Below, piece by piece: positions 23,144-31,454 of a DNA stretch of 47,518 nucleotides (the first letter of the stretch is position 1; the number at the start of each line of letters is the position of its first letter). The stretch spans positions 1 through 47,518 of the forward strand of contig CAIYHQ010000037.1 of the NCBI GenBank assembly GCA_903926075.1. The letters run 5' to 3'. The translations under genes and the position numbers were made by a program. Source of the DNA: an uncultured Methanomicrobiales archaeon (GTDB lineage: Archaea > Halobacteriota > Methanomicrobia > Methanomicrobiales > Methanospirillaceae). A model generated the notes under the pieces. That model was not told the DNA's origin, did no database searches, and saw only the letters and a list, made by a program, of their open reading frames with translations.

Positions 23144-25042
23144 ATGGAAGAGACATTTGATGTCAAACTTGTGGAGAATGAGAAATACTATTCGCCACCG
23201 GCGGGCTACCGCGAAGAGGCATGGACCAAGGACTATGAAACAGCTTACGCTGATTTTCTGAAAGACCCGGACGGTTTCTGGGAGAGAGTAGCAAAAGAAC
23301 TGGACTGGTTCCGGCTATGGGATAAGGTAAAAGAATGGAATTATCCCTATGCAAAATGGTTCGTGAACGCAAAACTGAATATCACACACAATTGCCTGGA
23401 CAGGCATGTAAAGAGCGACAGAAAGAATAAGGTCGCCCTTATGTGGAAAGCTGAAACCGGTGAGGAGCGGATGTACACCTACTGGCGCCTTTACCGGGAT
23501 GTGATGCGGTTTGCAAACGGACTAAAGAAACTTGGTCTGAAAAAAGGTGACCGTGTATGTATTTACATGCCACTTGTACCCGAGCAGATAATTGCAATGC
23601 TTGCATGTGCGAGGATTGGAGTGGTCCATAGTGTCGTTTTCGGTGGATTTGGCGCAAATGCACTTAATATGAGAATAAATGATGCACAAGCGAAAGTCGT
23701 CATCACGGCAGATTACACAATAAGGAGGGGAAAAAATATCCCCCTGAAGACCATCGTTGAGGAAGCTGTTGTAGGTTCCCCTTCAATTGAAAAGATAGTC
23801 GTATTATCCCGTAAGTCTGAAACTCCGGTCGACCTCATGAAAGAGATAGAAGTTGATTTCTATGGAATAATGGAAGGGGTTGACTCGTATTGTGCACCTG
23901 AAGAGATGGATGCAGAAGACCCGTTATTCATCCTTTATACGAGCGGCTCAACAGGCACTCCGAAAGGTATAGTCCACACCTGCGGTGGCTACATGGTCGG
24001 AACTTATTATACAACAAAACACGTTTTTGACCTCAAGGACAAGGACAGGTTCTGGTGTACTGCGGATACTGGCTGGATTACCGGACACAGTTATGTTGTT
24101 TACGGGCCTCTCGCAGTAGGTGCAACCGTGTTCATGGGAGAGGTTGTCCCTGATTACCCTGATCCCGGATGTTTCTGGAAACTCGTGGAAGATTACGGAA
24201 TTACAATATTCTATACCGCTCCGACTGCAATCCGGATGTTTATGAAGCTTGGTGAAGAATGGCCAAAGAAATATGATCTAAGTTCTCTGCGTATCCTCGG
24301 GTCTGTAGGAGAACCACTGAACCCGGAAGCATTCGAATGGTACTATAAAAATATTGGAGCGAGCAGGTGCCCGGTTGTTGATACCTGGTGGCAGACCGAG
24401 ACCGGCATGCATATGATAACGACAATGATCGGGGAGAAGATGCGCCCGGGATTTGCAGGAAAAGCAGTGCCTGGAGTTAAAGTGGACGTGGTCGACAAAG
24501 ATGGAAAACCGGTGCCGATCGGGACTGGTGGTCTGCTTGTGATACAGGAACCATGGCCGTCGATGTTGCGGACAGTCTATGGTAACGACGCACGCTACAG
24601 GCAGTACTGGGAGACAGTAGAGGGGAATTATTCTGCAGGTGACCTCGCGGTTAAAGGGAAAGACGGGTACATCATGGTTATCGGCCGTTCTGATGACATT
24701 ATCATTGTCTCAGGGCACAACATCGGGACAGCTGAGGTAGAGAGTGCTCTCGTCTCTCATCAGGCCGTGGCTGAAGCCGCCGTTATCGGAAAACCTGATG
24801 ATATGAAGGGTAACAGCATAAAAGCCTTTGTTATTTTGAGAGTAGGGAACACGCCAAGCGAAAAACTGACAAGTGATCTTATCTATCATGTCAGGATGAC
24901 TCTCGGCCCTATTGCAATACCATCAGAGATTGAATTTGTTGATAAACTACCCAAAACGCGAAGCGGCAAGATAATGCGAAGAGTCCTGAAAGCACGTGAA
25001 ATGGGATTGGACCCTGGAGATATCTCAACTCTGGAAGAGTAA
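23144..25042 (+). CDS. acs: Acetyl-CoA synthetase (AMP-forming)
   Basis: A 632-residue adenylate-forming enzyme making acetyl-CoA from acetate, ATP and CoA. It supplies cell carbon in methanogens that need acetate. The ATP-binding loop YTSGSTGTPKGI (near 266), the W..TETG motif (DTWWQTETGMH), and the C-terminal catalytic lysine in KTRSGKIMRRVLKA are intact; that Lys is the one acetylated in regulated Acs enzymes. Length is slightly under the bacterial 650. GGAG in AAGGAGAG sits eight bases before ATG, a strong ribosome site. A structured leader precedes it and a transporter follows 15 bases after the stop, so the two probably share one mRNA. Confidence 0.96.
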   Translation: MEETFDVKLVENEKYYSPPAGYREEAWTKDYETAYADFLKDPDGFWERVAKELDWFRLWDKVKEWNYPYAKWFVNAKLNITHNCLDRHVKSDRKNKVALMWKAETGEERMYTYWRLYRDVMRFANGLKKLGLKKGDRVCIYMPLVPEQIIAMLACARIGVVHSVVFGGFGANALNMRINDAQAKVVITADYTIRRGKNIPLKTIVEEAVVGSPSIEKIVVLSRKSETPVDLMKEIEVDFYGIMEGVDSYCAPEEMDAEDPLFILYTSGSTGTPKGIVHTCGGYMVGTYYTTKHVFDLKDKDRFWCTADTGWITGHSYVVYGPLAVGATVFMGEVVPDYPDPGCFWKLVEDYGITIFYTAPTAIRMFMKLGEEWPKKYDLSSLRILGSVGEPLNPEAFEWYYKNIGASRCPVVDTWWQTETGMHMITTMIGEKMRPGFAGKAVPGVKVDVVDKDGKPVPIGTGGLLVIQEPWPSMLRTVYGNDARYRQYWETVEGNYSAGDLAVKGKDGYIMVIGRSDDIIIVSGHNIGTAEVESALVSHQAVAEAAVIGKPDDMKGNSIKAFVILRVGNTPSEKLTSDLIYHVRMTLGPIAIPSEIEFVDKLPKTRSGKIMRRVLKAREMGLDPGDISTLEE

Positions 25043-25057
25043 AAAGAGGGAATTAAA

Positions 25058-26341
25058 ATGGATACAAACACGAAAGAACAGCCATCCAACCTCTTGGTAT
25101 GTGGAATGGATCCAATGAAGGGCAGATGGATTCTTGTACTGCTAGGATTAGGTATAAACCTCTGCCTTGGGACAATCTATTCATGGAGTGTGTTTGTTAA
25201 ACCGCTCACAGATTATTTCGTAAAAAACCTGGGACAGTCAGTCACCGCAAATGACATACTTATGCCTTTCTCTGTCTTCCTGGCATTTTTTGCACTTGCA
25301 ATGCCGTTTACAGGCAAGTACCTTGAAAGGTACGGACCTAGAAACATCCTTATCATCGGTGGTGTTCTGACAGGACTTGGCTGGCTTCTTGCGTCTGTTG
25401 TGACCTCTGTACAGATGCTGTATATAGTGTATGGCATAATTGGAGGACTTGGAGTTGGAATTGCCTATGGTGCTCCTGTTGCTGTTGCAGCACGCTGGTT
25501 CCCTGACCGACGTGGACTCGCAGTGGGGCTCACACTACTGGGCTTTGGGTTCTCTGCATTCCTAACTGCTAATATTGCAGGCGCGATGATCGCTTCAATG
25601 AATGTGATGAATACCTTCAGGATCTTTGGTGTCGCTTTTATCGTACTTACAATACTGTTTGCGCTACCGCAGAGATTTCCACCTGCCGGATGGAGCCCTG
25701 CTGGATATTCACCAGTGGCAAAATCCGGAAACACTTCCTCGCGTGAACTGAATAGAGGAGAAATGGTAAAATCAAAATCGTTCTATGCACTTTGGTTCTG
25801 CTTTTTCATAGCCTGCCTTGCCGGCCTCATGGCAATATCATTCGCAAAACCAGTAGGAACCGAGGTTGTCAATATTGAGTCAGGTCTCGCCACACTTCTT
25901 GTTGGATTTTTCGCAATATTCAATGGATTCGGCCGCCCGGTTTTCGGGGCGCTTACCGACAGGATAGGATCACAAAAGACTGCAATACTCTCGTTTGTAA
26001 TAATTGCGCTTGCTTCTTTTGTAATGTTAACAATACCATCAGTTCCGGTTTACATCATTGCCTTTGCAGCACTGTGGGGTTGCCTAGGTGGTTGGCTTGC
26101 AATTGCTCCGACTACGACGGGGGCATTCTATGGTGTGGGAGATTATCCACGCTGCTATGGTCTTGTATTCCTTGCTTACGGCGCAGGGGCAATTGTAGGT
26201 CCACAACTGGCGGGATATATAAAAACAATATCAGGAAGTTATTTAGGAGTATTCGCTTACGTTACCGCTCTTGCAATAATTGGGATTATTATTGCGGCTT
26301 TACTTCTAAAACCTCCGGCAATCTCTGCGAAGACGAACTAA
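25058..26341 (+). CDS. OFA-family MFS transporter, probable monocarboxylate carrier
   Basis: A 427-residue major facilitator protein with 12 membrane helices. The start (GRWILVLLGLGINLCLGTIYSWSVF) and LAVGLTLLGFGFSAF fit the oxalate/formate antiporter family. Loop 2-3 has the MFS-type motif around KYLERYGPRN, and GALTDRIGSQK is its repeat in the second half. It lies 15 bases after acs and is likely co-transcribed, so acetate (or formate) import is a reasonable but untested substrate. It converges on the SRAP gene with a strong terminator between them. Confidence 0.82.
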   Translation: MDTNTKEQPSNLLVCGMDPMKGRWILVLLGLGINLCLGTIYSWSVFVKPLTDYFVKNLGQSVTANDILMPFSVFLAFFALAMPFTGKYLERYGPRNILIIGGVLTGLGWLLASVVTSVQMLYIVYGIIGGLGVGIAYGAPVAVAARWFPDRRGLAVGLTLLGFGFSAFLTANIAGAMIASMNVMNTFRIFGVAFIVLTILFALPQRFPPAGWSPAGYSPVAKSGNTSSRELNRGEMVKSKSFYALWFCFFIACLAGLMAISFAKPVGTEVVNIESGLATLLVGFFAIFNGFGRPVFGALTDRIGSQKTAILSFVIIALASFVMLTIPSVPVYIIAFAALWGCLGGWLAIAPTTTGAFYGVGDYPRCYGLVFLAYGAGAIVGPQLAGYIKTISGSYLGVFAYVTALAIIGIIIAALLLKPPAISAKTN

Positions 26342-26343
26342 TC

Positions 26344-26367
26344 ACCTTTTTTTATGTGAAAAAAGGT
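26344..26367. terminator. Bidirectional hairpin terminator
   Basis: ACCTTTTTT (26344-26352), loop TATGTG, AAAAAAGGT (26359-26367) is a perfect 9-bp inverted repeat. It lies right after the transporter stop and overlaps the stop of the convergent SRAP gene. Each strand presents a T-run, so it can serve both. Confidence 0.6.
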
Positions 26368-27014
26368 TTAAGCGGCTGTATTAAATCCTCCCGGTCGTTT
26401 AATGGATTATTTACCTCGTCACTAACCTGGTACATCACCAGGGTTTCTTCGGGAAAAGGAGAGAGAAAGGGTGACAATTTTTTCCAGTCATCTCCAGAGA
26501 TCCATGTATTTTCGGTTTCTTTTTTAAGTATGACTGGCATTCTGTTATGAACCCGGGCAACCAATTTGTTGGGATTCGTGGTAATTATCGCAAAAGTCCC
26601 GCTGTAATGCGATGAAGAGAGATCCGGATAATATATCCCGGCAAAAGCAATAAACTGGTCATCACTCCTTTTTATAAGGAAAGGGATCTTCTTCCTGCCC
26701 TCCCTCTTCCATTCATAAAATCCTGTTGCAGGAACGAGGCAGCGATACCTGGTAAATGCATCCCGAAAGAGCGGGTGGAACTCTATTCCTTCAGATCGCA
26801 CGTTGAACGGGTGAATGCCAGATTTAATCTTAAATGGAAGAGAGAGCCCCCATTTCATCAATACTATTTGCCGGTCCCTGTTGGTTTTTATTATTATCGG
26901 GACATCATGAGAGGGAGCTATGTTATACATCGGTTGAATTTGAGATTCCGGGTCTTGTACTTTAAATCGTTCATAAAGCCCAATCGTTGTAGAAATCGTA
27001 AACCTGCCACACAC
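26352..27014 (-). CDS. SRAP/HMCES-type abasic-site protein (YedK family)
   Basis: A 220-residue protein starting MCGRF after GTG; Met removal exposes Cys2, which forms a thiazolidine crosslink with abasic sites in single-stranded DNA. Active-site features match: an Asn in the segment YNIAPSHDVP or nearby (FNVRSEG), the Glu in GFYEWKREG, and the catalytic His in VHNRMPVIL. The family shields abasic sites during replication. GGAGGGGGT lies seven bases before the GTG. The gene stands between a convergent transporter and a cupin gene transcribed in the same direction. Confidence 0.93.
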   Translation of the reverse strand: MCGRFTISTTIGLYERFKVQDPESQIQPMYNIAPSHDVPIIIKTNRDRQIVLMKWGLSLPFKIKSGIHPFNVRSEGIEFHPLFRDAFTRYRCLVPATGFYEWKREGRKKIPFLIKRSDDQFIAFAGIYYPDLSSSHYSGTFAIITTNPNKLVARVHNRMPVILKKETENTWISGDDWKKLSPFLSPFPEETLVMYQVSDEVNNPLNDREDLIQPLKPFFT

Positions 27015-27052
27015 AATTACTACCCCCTCCCTTCTATTGTCGGAGCCCTGCC

Positions 27053-27388
27053 TTAATCATGAATCATTACGAGCATCATTTTCAATCGGGATAATGGTTT
27101 TACTGCATGTGGGATTTTTGCGGGCATCAAAATTGCATATCCCTCCTGAAGTGTCTGTTCTTCCTCTCCAATTGTCACACAAACATTTCCCTCAAGAACA
27201 ATGAGAAGTGCATCAAATGGAGCTGTATGCGCTGAGAGTCCTTCACCTTCATCAAATGCAAATAATGTGACGTTCCCGGATTTTTTATTTAAAAGCATTT
27301 TTGAGACAATTGAGCCTTCTTCATATGAAACAATATCGGGAGGCCGGAAGACTTTCCCAACAAATCCTGGATTCTTCTCGTGAGTCAT
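27053..27388 (-). CDS. Small cupin-domain protein
   Basis: About 111 residues forming a single cupin beta barrel. Motif 1 (G..L..HTAPFDALLIVLEG) has the usual first His, and motif 2 (YAILMPAKIPHAV) has the last His; Asp and Glu could complete a metal site. The family is functionally diverse (isomerases, dioxygenases, sensors), so no reaction can be assigned. ATG 27388 is chosen over ATG 27442 because the longer form adds a stretch without cupin character. Neither start has a clear ribosome site. Confidence 0.78.
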   Translation of the reverse strand: MTHEKNPGFVGKVFRPPDIVSYEEGSIVSKMLLNKKSGNVTLFAFDEGEGLSAHTAPFDALLIVLEGNVCVTIGEEEQTLQEGYAILMPAKIPHAVKPLSRLKMMLVMIHD

Positions 27389-27483
27389 AGGTTGAGAAGT
27401 AATCACTAATAGCTGATAGAATTTCCGGAGTTCACATCGCAATCTTATTTGTGATTAAAAAAAAACAATGTTCTGGTGAAAAT

Positions 27484-28311
27484 ATGAGACTCTTATTTGT
27501 TATATTTCTGATAATTGCAATCCTTTACTTTGCGGCAGTAAACGCTGCCAATACTACATCGGTAAGCACAACTACAAAAATCCCCTCAACTACTGCAAAA
27601 ACGACTACTAAGATTACGACAACTTCTACAACGAAGACTGCAACAACGACGCCGAGAATCCAGGTGACAACAAGACCAACTACAGAATATACAACGGAAG
27701 AAACGACCGAAGGCGTAACAGACACAACAGAGAGTACATCTACTCCAACAGAAACAGAAACAACAGAACCGACACCAACGCGGACCCTGCGACCAAGAAA
27801 TACTACTGCAAACACAACAATACCAACGACAACGGCAACAACAGTAACAATAGCAAAAGCACAGGCAAGTGCAGATGCATCCATGGACAACCCAGCTTAT
27901 TTCCTTGTGACTCCGGTAAAAGGGGACGTTACATTAACTACTAATGAAGGAACTGACTGGGTGGTTGAATATGTAATAATCGGGAGTACTGTGAAGAAAG
28001 TAAATGAAAAAGGGACAATAGGAACTGAAGAGGTTGATATCACATCTGATGGAACGCCCATTTACGTGAAAATTACACCGTATCTTTCAGGAATAACAAA
28101 GAATGTGATACTATATGGAGAAGGCGTCAGTAGCATAACTGCAAAGAGTGAAACACCAGGGCCTTTTAAAGTAGATGGTGCCAGTACCACTGATACTTCA
28201 GGTGTGGGTGCAACAAAGGCACCTGAAACAACAAAATCTCCAACCAGCCTTATTATTGTATTACTTTCGCTCGGAGTTGCGGGTCACCTCGTCATTTATA
28301 AACGAAGATAA
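27484..28311 (+). CDS. Thr-rich surface protein with C-terminal membrane anchor
   Basis: About 275 residues. A signal peptide (MRLLFVIFLIIAILYFAAVNA) is followed by a Thr-rich tract of about 100 residues (TTT/TET runs), probably heavily O-glycosylated. A beta-rich domain of about 100 residues (about 135-235) comes next and shows no motif I recognise. The C terminus has a hydrophobic helix (SLIIVLLSLGVAGHLVIY) and a KRR tail, the layout of an anchored archaeal surface protein. GGTGA precedes ATG 27484 by four bases. The antisense strand of the Thr tract reads as a false Val-rich protein. Confidence 0.78.
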   Translation: MRLLFVIFLIIAILYFAAVNAANTTSVSTTTKIPSTTAKTTTKITTTSTTKTATTTPRIQVTTRPTTEYTTEETTEGVTDTTESTSTPTETETTEPTPTRTLRPRNTTANTTIPTTTATTVTIAKAQASADASMDNPAYFLVTPVKGDVTLTTNEGTDWVVEYVIIGSTVKKVNEKGTIGTEEVDITSDGTPIYVKITPYLSGITKNVILYGEGVSSITAKSETPGPFKVDGASTTDTSGVGATKAPETTKSPTSLIIVLLSLGVAGHLVIYKRR

Positions 28312-28314
28312 AAT

Positions 28315-28358
28315 AGTCTGAACAGACTGGAAAAAGTTCTATTTTTTACACTTTTTCC
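28315..28358. terminator. Tandem inverted repeats after Thr-rich gene
   Basis: Two elements lie between convergent genes. AGTCT (28315-28319) GAAC AGACT (28324-28328) is a short hairpin. GGAAAAAGT (28329-28337) and ACTTTTTCC (28350-28358) make a 9-bp stem around a T-rich 12-base loop. Together they would end transcription of the Thr-rich gene, and on the other strand of the DUF4013 gene at 28420. Confidence 0.55.
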
Positions 28359-28419
28359 ATGAAGATATGGATAAATATTTTGGTTCAACGCAGAAACCAG
28401 TTAAAAGAAAAAAAGTGGA

Positions 28420-29091
28420 TCAGGTGGAAATAATCTCCCCTTCATCATAAAGCAGGGAGAGGAACCTTGCCTGAAAGATACCGACAAAAGGCGAGAGTAC
28501 CAGGCCCATGAACAATGCCAAAGGTTGAATGGAACTAATAATACATAGTATCGCACATGTAACTGATAAAATACCGATAAGTGATGCAATGTATCTTATC
28601 CAGCCTATTGTTTTAATGCGTGTGACAATCTCGCCAAATGCGAATGCCTTGGCAAATGATTCTTTTCTTGCAAAGTTTACTATCCCAATTGAGAAGAACA
28701 GGGTAATTACAAACAGTAAAATTGCAAATATAATAATTCCGATAAAAATTGTTGAGAAAAGCCCCATTAGTTCAGCCGGATGAACGAGATAGTTTACCGG
28801 CTTTTTTAATACAGGAATAAGCGGAAGGAAGAAGAAAACAAAACCAACAATAATAAGAGGGATTGAATAAATAATGCCGATAACTATCGCTTTTATCCCA
28901 TCTACGAACATATTCCACCATTTTATCAATTTTGGTGGTTCATTATCTCCTTTAAATACCCTGATAAGGTAACCGTAATAAAAAGGAAAAATTACACCCA
29001 TTACAATAAGGAGGAGCCAGGCTGCCCATCTACCCCATATTGTTCGTTTCCCGTAATCAAACGAGTCTTCAATCTTTTCAATAAAGTGCAT
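28420..29091 (-). CDS. DUF4013 multi-pass membrane protein
   Basis: A 223-residue membrane protein with about five hydrophobic helices. The N-terminal signature DSFDYGKRTIWGRWAAWLLL and a PPKLIKWWNMFVDGIKAIVIG segment match the archaeal DUF4013 family, which has no known function. There is no signal peptide or catalytic motif. It lies downstream of the MFS exporter in the same direction, but a 119-base gap with a hairpin separates them. GAGGT lies about ten bases before the ATG. Confidence 0.8.
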   Translation of the reverse strand: MHFIEKIEDSFDYGKRTIWGRWAAWLLLIVMGVIFPFYYGYLIRVFKGDNEPPKLIKWWNMFVDGIKAIVIGIIYSIPLIIVGFVFFFLPLIPVLKKPVNYLVHPAELMGLFSTIFIGIIIFAILLFVITLFFSIGIVNFARKESFAKAFAFGEIVTRIKTIGWIRYIASLIGILSVTCAILCIISSIQPLALFMGLVLSPFVGIFQARFLSLLYDEGEIIST

Positions 29092-29152
29092 GATAATAGA
29101 GACCTCATTAGTTTGTTCTTTTTCACTAACATTGATTTGTCAGTGTATAATT

Positions 29153-29180
29153 GGTATTTCTACTCTTCAGGAGAAATACC
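29153..29180. repeat. 9-bp inverted repeat between MFS and DUF4013 genes
   Basis: GGTATTTCT (29153-29161) and AGAAATACC (29172-29180) form a perfect 9-bp stem with a 10-base loop. It is 30 bases after the MFS stop and about 60 bases before the DUF4013 start on the minus strand. It has no T-run after the stem, so it may be an mRNA 3'-end stabiliser or an operator rather than a terminator. Confidence 0.45.
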
Positions 29181-29210
29181 TGATGTCCATAACCTTAAAC
29201 TATATTTTTT

Positions 29211-30617
29211 TTAGTCCAGGACTCTGACCTGGCAATTTCTGTTTCCGATATAAGATATTATAGCACCCAGTAATACCAATAACCCTGCAATATAGAGAAT
29301 ATTCGCAATAATTGAAGCGATAAAGAGCTCATCTGCCTCTATTATGTCTGTTCCCGGCCTTATAAGAAAAATCTGGAATGTTATAAGAATACTTGCAAAT
29401 GAAACACCTAGTGCCATACCAAGGTTCCTTAGTGTTGCTGTCACGCTTGAAGCAATACTTAATTTATCTGCAGATAAACTGCTCATAATCTCAACATTAT
29501 TGGGACTCTGGAACAATGCGCTTCCAAGACCGTAGATAATGAATATAAGGATTATTGCGAGAATATTCTCTGTGAATGCTGCATAACCAAGCAGCAGGAA
29601 TGATATCATGGTTATAAGGAGACCAAGTGCAGCATATTGCTCCCAGGGGTACCTGTCATAAATTAAACCGGTAACGGGAGATCCAATAACCATTACAGCT
29701 GGAACAATGAGAAATATTGTCCCTACTTGGGCGGGTGAAAAGTGCATAACCCCTTCAAAATAAAAAGGGCCGATTATCCCGAGCATGAAACTTGCAAAAA
29801 AATAAAGTATCATACTTAAATTAGGGAGTAGAAATTCTTTTTTTTGAAAAATTGAGAGATCGATAAGCGGGTCCCTGTTTTTTTTTTCATACATATAAAA
29901 AAGAGCACCCCCAATAACTGCCAGAATACCAGAAATCGCTTTAAATAGCGAGATATTAAAATCTTCTGCAAAACTCCCTAAAAACAGCATCAGGCTCACC
30001 ATAAAAACAATAAGGAGAAAAGAACCTAAAAAATCAAAAGTGCCAACATTTTTAACAGGGCTATTCTGAAGAACAGCCATTGAGATGAGCGTGAGTACTA
30101 CTCCAATTGGAACATTAATCAGAAAGATATATTCCCAACCCAGTGACTGGACAAGAAACCCTCCGAGAACCGGGCCCGCTATGCTTCCTGAAGCAACCAC
30201 TGCACCAATTAAACCCATCGCCCGGCCTCTCTCATTAGGCTCTGAAGTGGAAAAGATCATCGCGGCGCTGATAGAAAAGAGCATGGCTGCACCTATTCCC
30301 TGAATTACCCTCATTAAAATAAGCATGGGCAGACCTGTTGACAACCCGCAGAGAAGCGAACTGAGTGTAAATACAAATGAGCCGAATATAAATACCCTTG
30401 AATTACCTAAAAATTCGGAAATCCTCCCAAATATCAGGAGAAAACTTGTCATTGATATAAGGTATGCAGTAATAGTCCACTGGGAGTTCGCGAGAGTGGT
30501 ATGGAAAAATCGTGTAATTGTTGGGAGTGCAATCGAGACAACATTGCCGTCAACGACTGCCATAAAGATGCTCACAAGGACGAGAGCCTGAATTAAGTTG
30601 CGCCGGCTTTTATCCAT
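29211..30617 (-). CDS. MFS transporter, DHA2 (14-helix) drug/metabolite exporter
   Basis: A 468-residue proton-driven transporter with 14 predicted membrane helices. The N-terminal VSIFMAVVDGNVVSIALPTI matches motif D1 (DxTIVNxALP-like), GRISEFLGNSR matches the loop 2-3 motif, and GSIAGPVLGGFLV is antiporter motif C of exporters. Substrate is unknown. It starts six bases after the dapF stop and is the last gene of a four-gene run with R15P isomerase, RuBisCO and dapF. Whether this is functional or chance operon joining cannot be told. Confidence 0.86.
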   Translation of the reverse strand: MDKSRRNLIQALVLVSIFMAVVDGNVVSIALPTITRFFHTTLANSQWTITAYLISMTSFLLIFGRISEFLGNSRVFIFGSFVFTLSSLLCGLSTGLPMLILMRVIQGIGAAMLFSISAAMIFSTSEPNERGRAMGLIGAVVASGSIAGPVLGGFLVQSLGWEYIFLINVPIGVVLTLISMAVLQNSPVKNVGTFDFLGSFLLIVFMVSLMLFLGSFAEDFNISLFKAISGILAVIGGALFYMYEKKNRDPLIDLSIFQKKEFLLPNLSMILYFFASFMLGIIGPFYFEGVMHFSPAQVGTIFLIVPAVMVIGSPVTGLIYDRYPWEQYAALGLLITMISFLLLGYAAFTENILAIILIFIIYGLGSALFQSPNNVEIMSSLSADKLSIASSVTATLRNLGMALGVSFASILITFQIFLIRPGTDIIEADELFIASIIANILYIAGLLVLLGAIISYIGNRNCQVRVLD

Positions 30618-30623
30618 AAACAG

Positions 30624-31448
30624 TTATTCGAGTTCGATAATTCCCCAGTATACAGACGCTGCCGGGCCCTGCATCCGGGTCATTTCACCAAATTCAATAA
30701 TAAGGGGTCCGCCTGCGGTCTCAACATTTACTTTCCTGCCAACCTGACCCAGATGATGCAGGACTGCAGCTGAAGCGGTAGCTCCTGTGCCACAGGAGAG
30801 TGTCTCATCCTCAACACCACGTTCATAGGTCCTGATTTTTAATGCATCAATTCCTGTCTTCTCAACAAAGTTAACATTTGCACCTTTTAGGAAGGAGGCA
30901 TGGTTCCTGATGACAGGGCCTATCTCATTTATCATTATTGAATCGACTGATTCAACAATCACTACTGCATGAGGGACTCCGGTATTTACTGCATAAACAG
31001 TGAACCCACATATTTCTTCCTTGTATTCACCATTTCCTTTTGCAGGTATCTTTTCGCGTTCAAATTCCGGGGTAGGCATGTCAACACATGCTTCATAATC
31101 CCCATCTGAATCAAGAATGGAATTAACAAATATCACACCTGCGGGTGTAATTATCTGGCCTGTCGAGCCGGTATATCCAACATCATGGGCATACTTGGCA
31201 AAGCAGCGTATTCCATTTCCACACATATCTGCCTCACTTGCATCTGGCTGGAAAAGTCGCATTTTTAGGGAGCCTCCACCTGGATTTGAAAGGAAAAGCA
31301 CTCCGTCGGCACCGATTCCATAACGTCGGTCGCAGTAGATTCGGGCAAATTCACCTTTCAGTTCTTCAGGGATAAGGACTCCCTCATATTCATCAATGAG
31401 AATAAAATCATTCCCGTTTCCTTGTAATTTTATAAAACGAAGTTTCAA
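30624..31448 (-). CDS. dapF: Diaminopimelate epimerase
   Basis: A 274-residue cofactor-independent racemase converting LL- to meso-diaminopimelate, the second-last step of lysine synthesis. Both catalytic cysteines are present: MCGNGIRCFA (near 75) and LSCGTGATAS (near 218). QGNGNDF at the N terminus is conserved. The TTG start is strongly supported by GGAGGTGA six bases upstream; this ribosome site contains the stop codon of the RuBisCO gene. As methanogens lack peptidoglycan, the product feeds lysine only. Confidence 0.96.
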   Translation of the reverse strand: MKLRFIKLQGNGNDFILIDEYEGVLIPEELKGEFARIYCDRRYGIGADGVLFLSNPGGGSLKMRLFQPDASEADMCGNGIRCFAKYAHDVGYTGSTGQIITPAGVIFVNSILDSDGDYEACVDMPTPEFEREKIPAKGNGEYKEEICGFTVYAVNTGVPHAVVIVESVDSIMINEIGPVIRNHASFLKGANVNFVEKTGIDALKIRTYERGVEDETLSCGTGATASAAVLHHLGQVGRKVNVETAGGPLIIEFGEMTRMQGPAASVYWGIIELE

Positions 31449-31454
31449 TATGTG

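Noticed and set aside
23064-23261. Possible leader peptide gene before acs
   Set aside because: The frame runs through the hairpins and into acs out of frame; composition (many Arg/His) and lack of a ribosome site argue against translation.
27525-27890. Minus-strand frame rich in Val
   Set aside because: It is the antisense of the Thr-rich tract (ACN codons read as NGT), not a gene.
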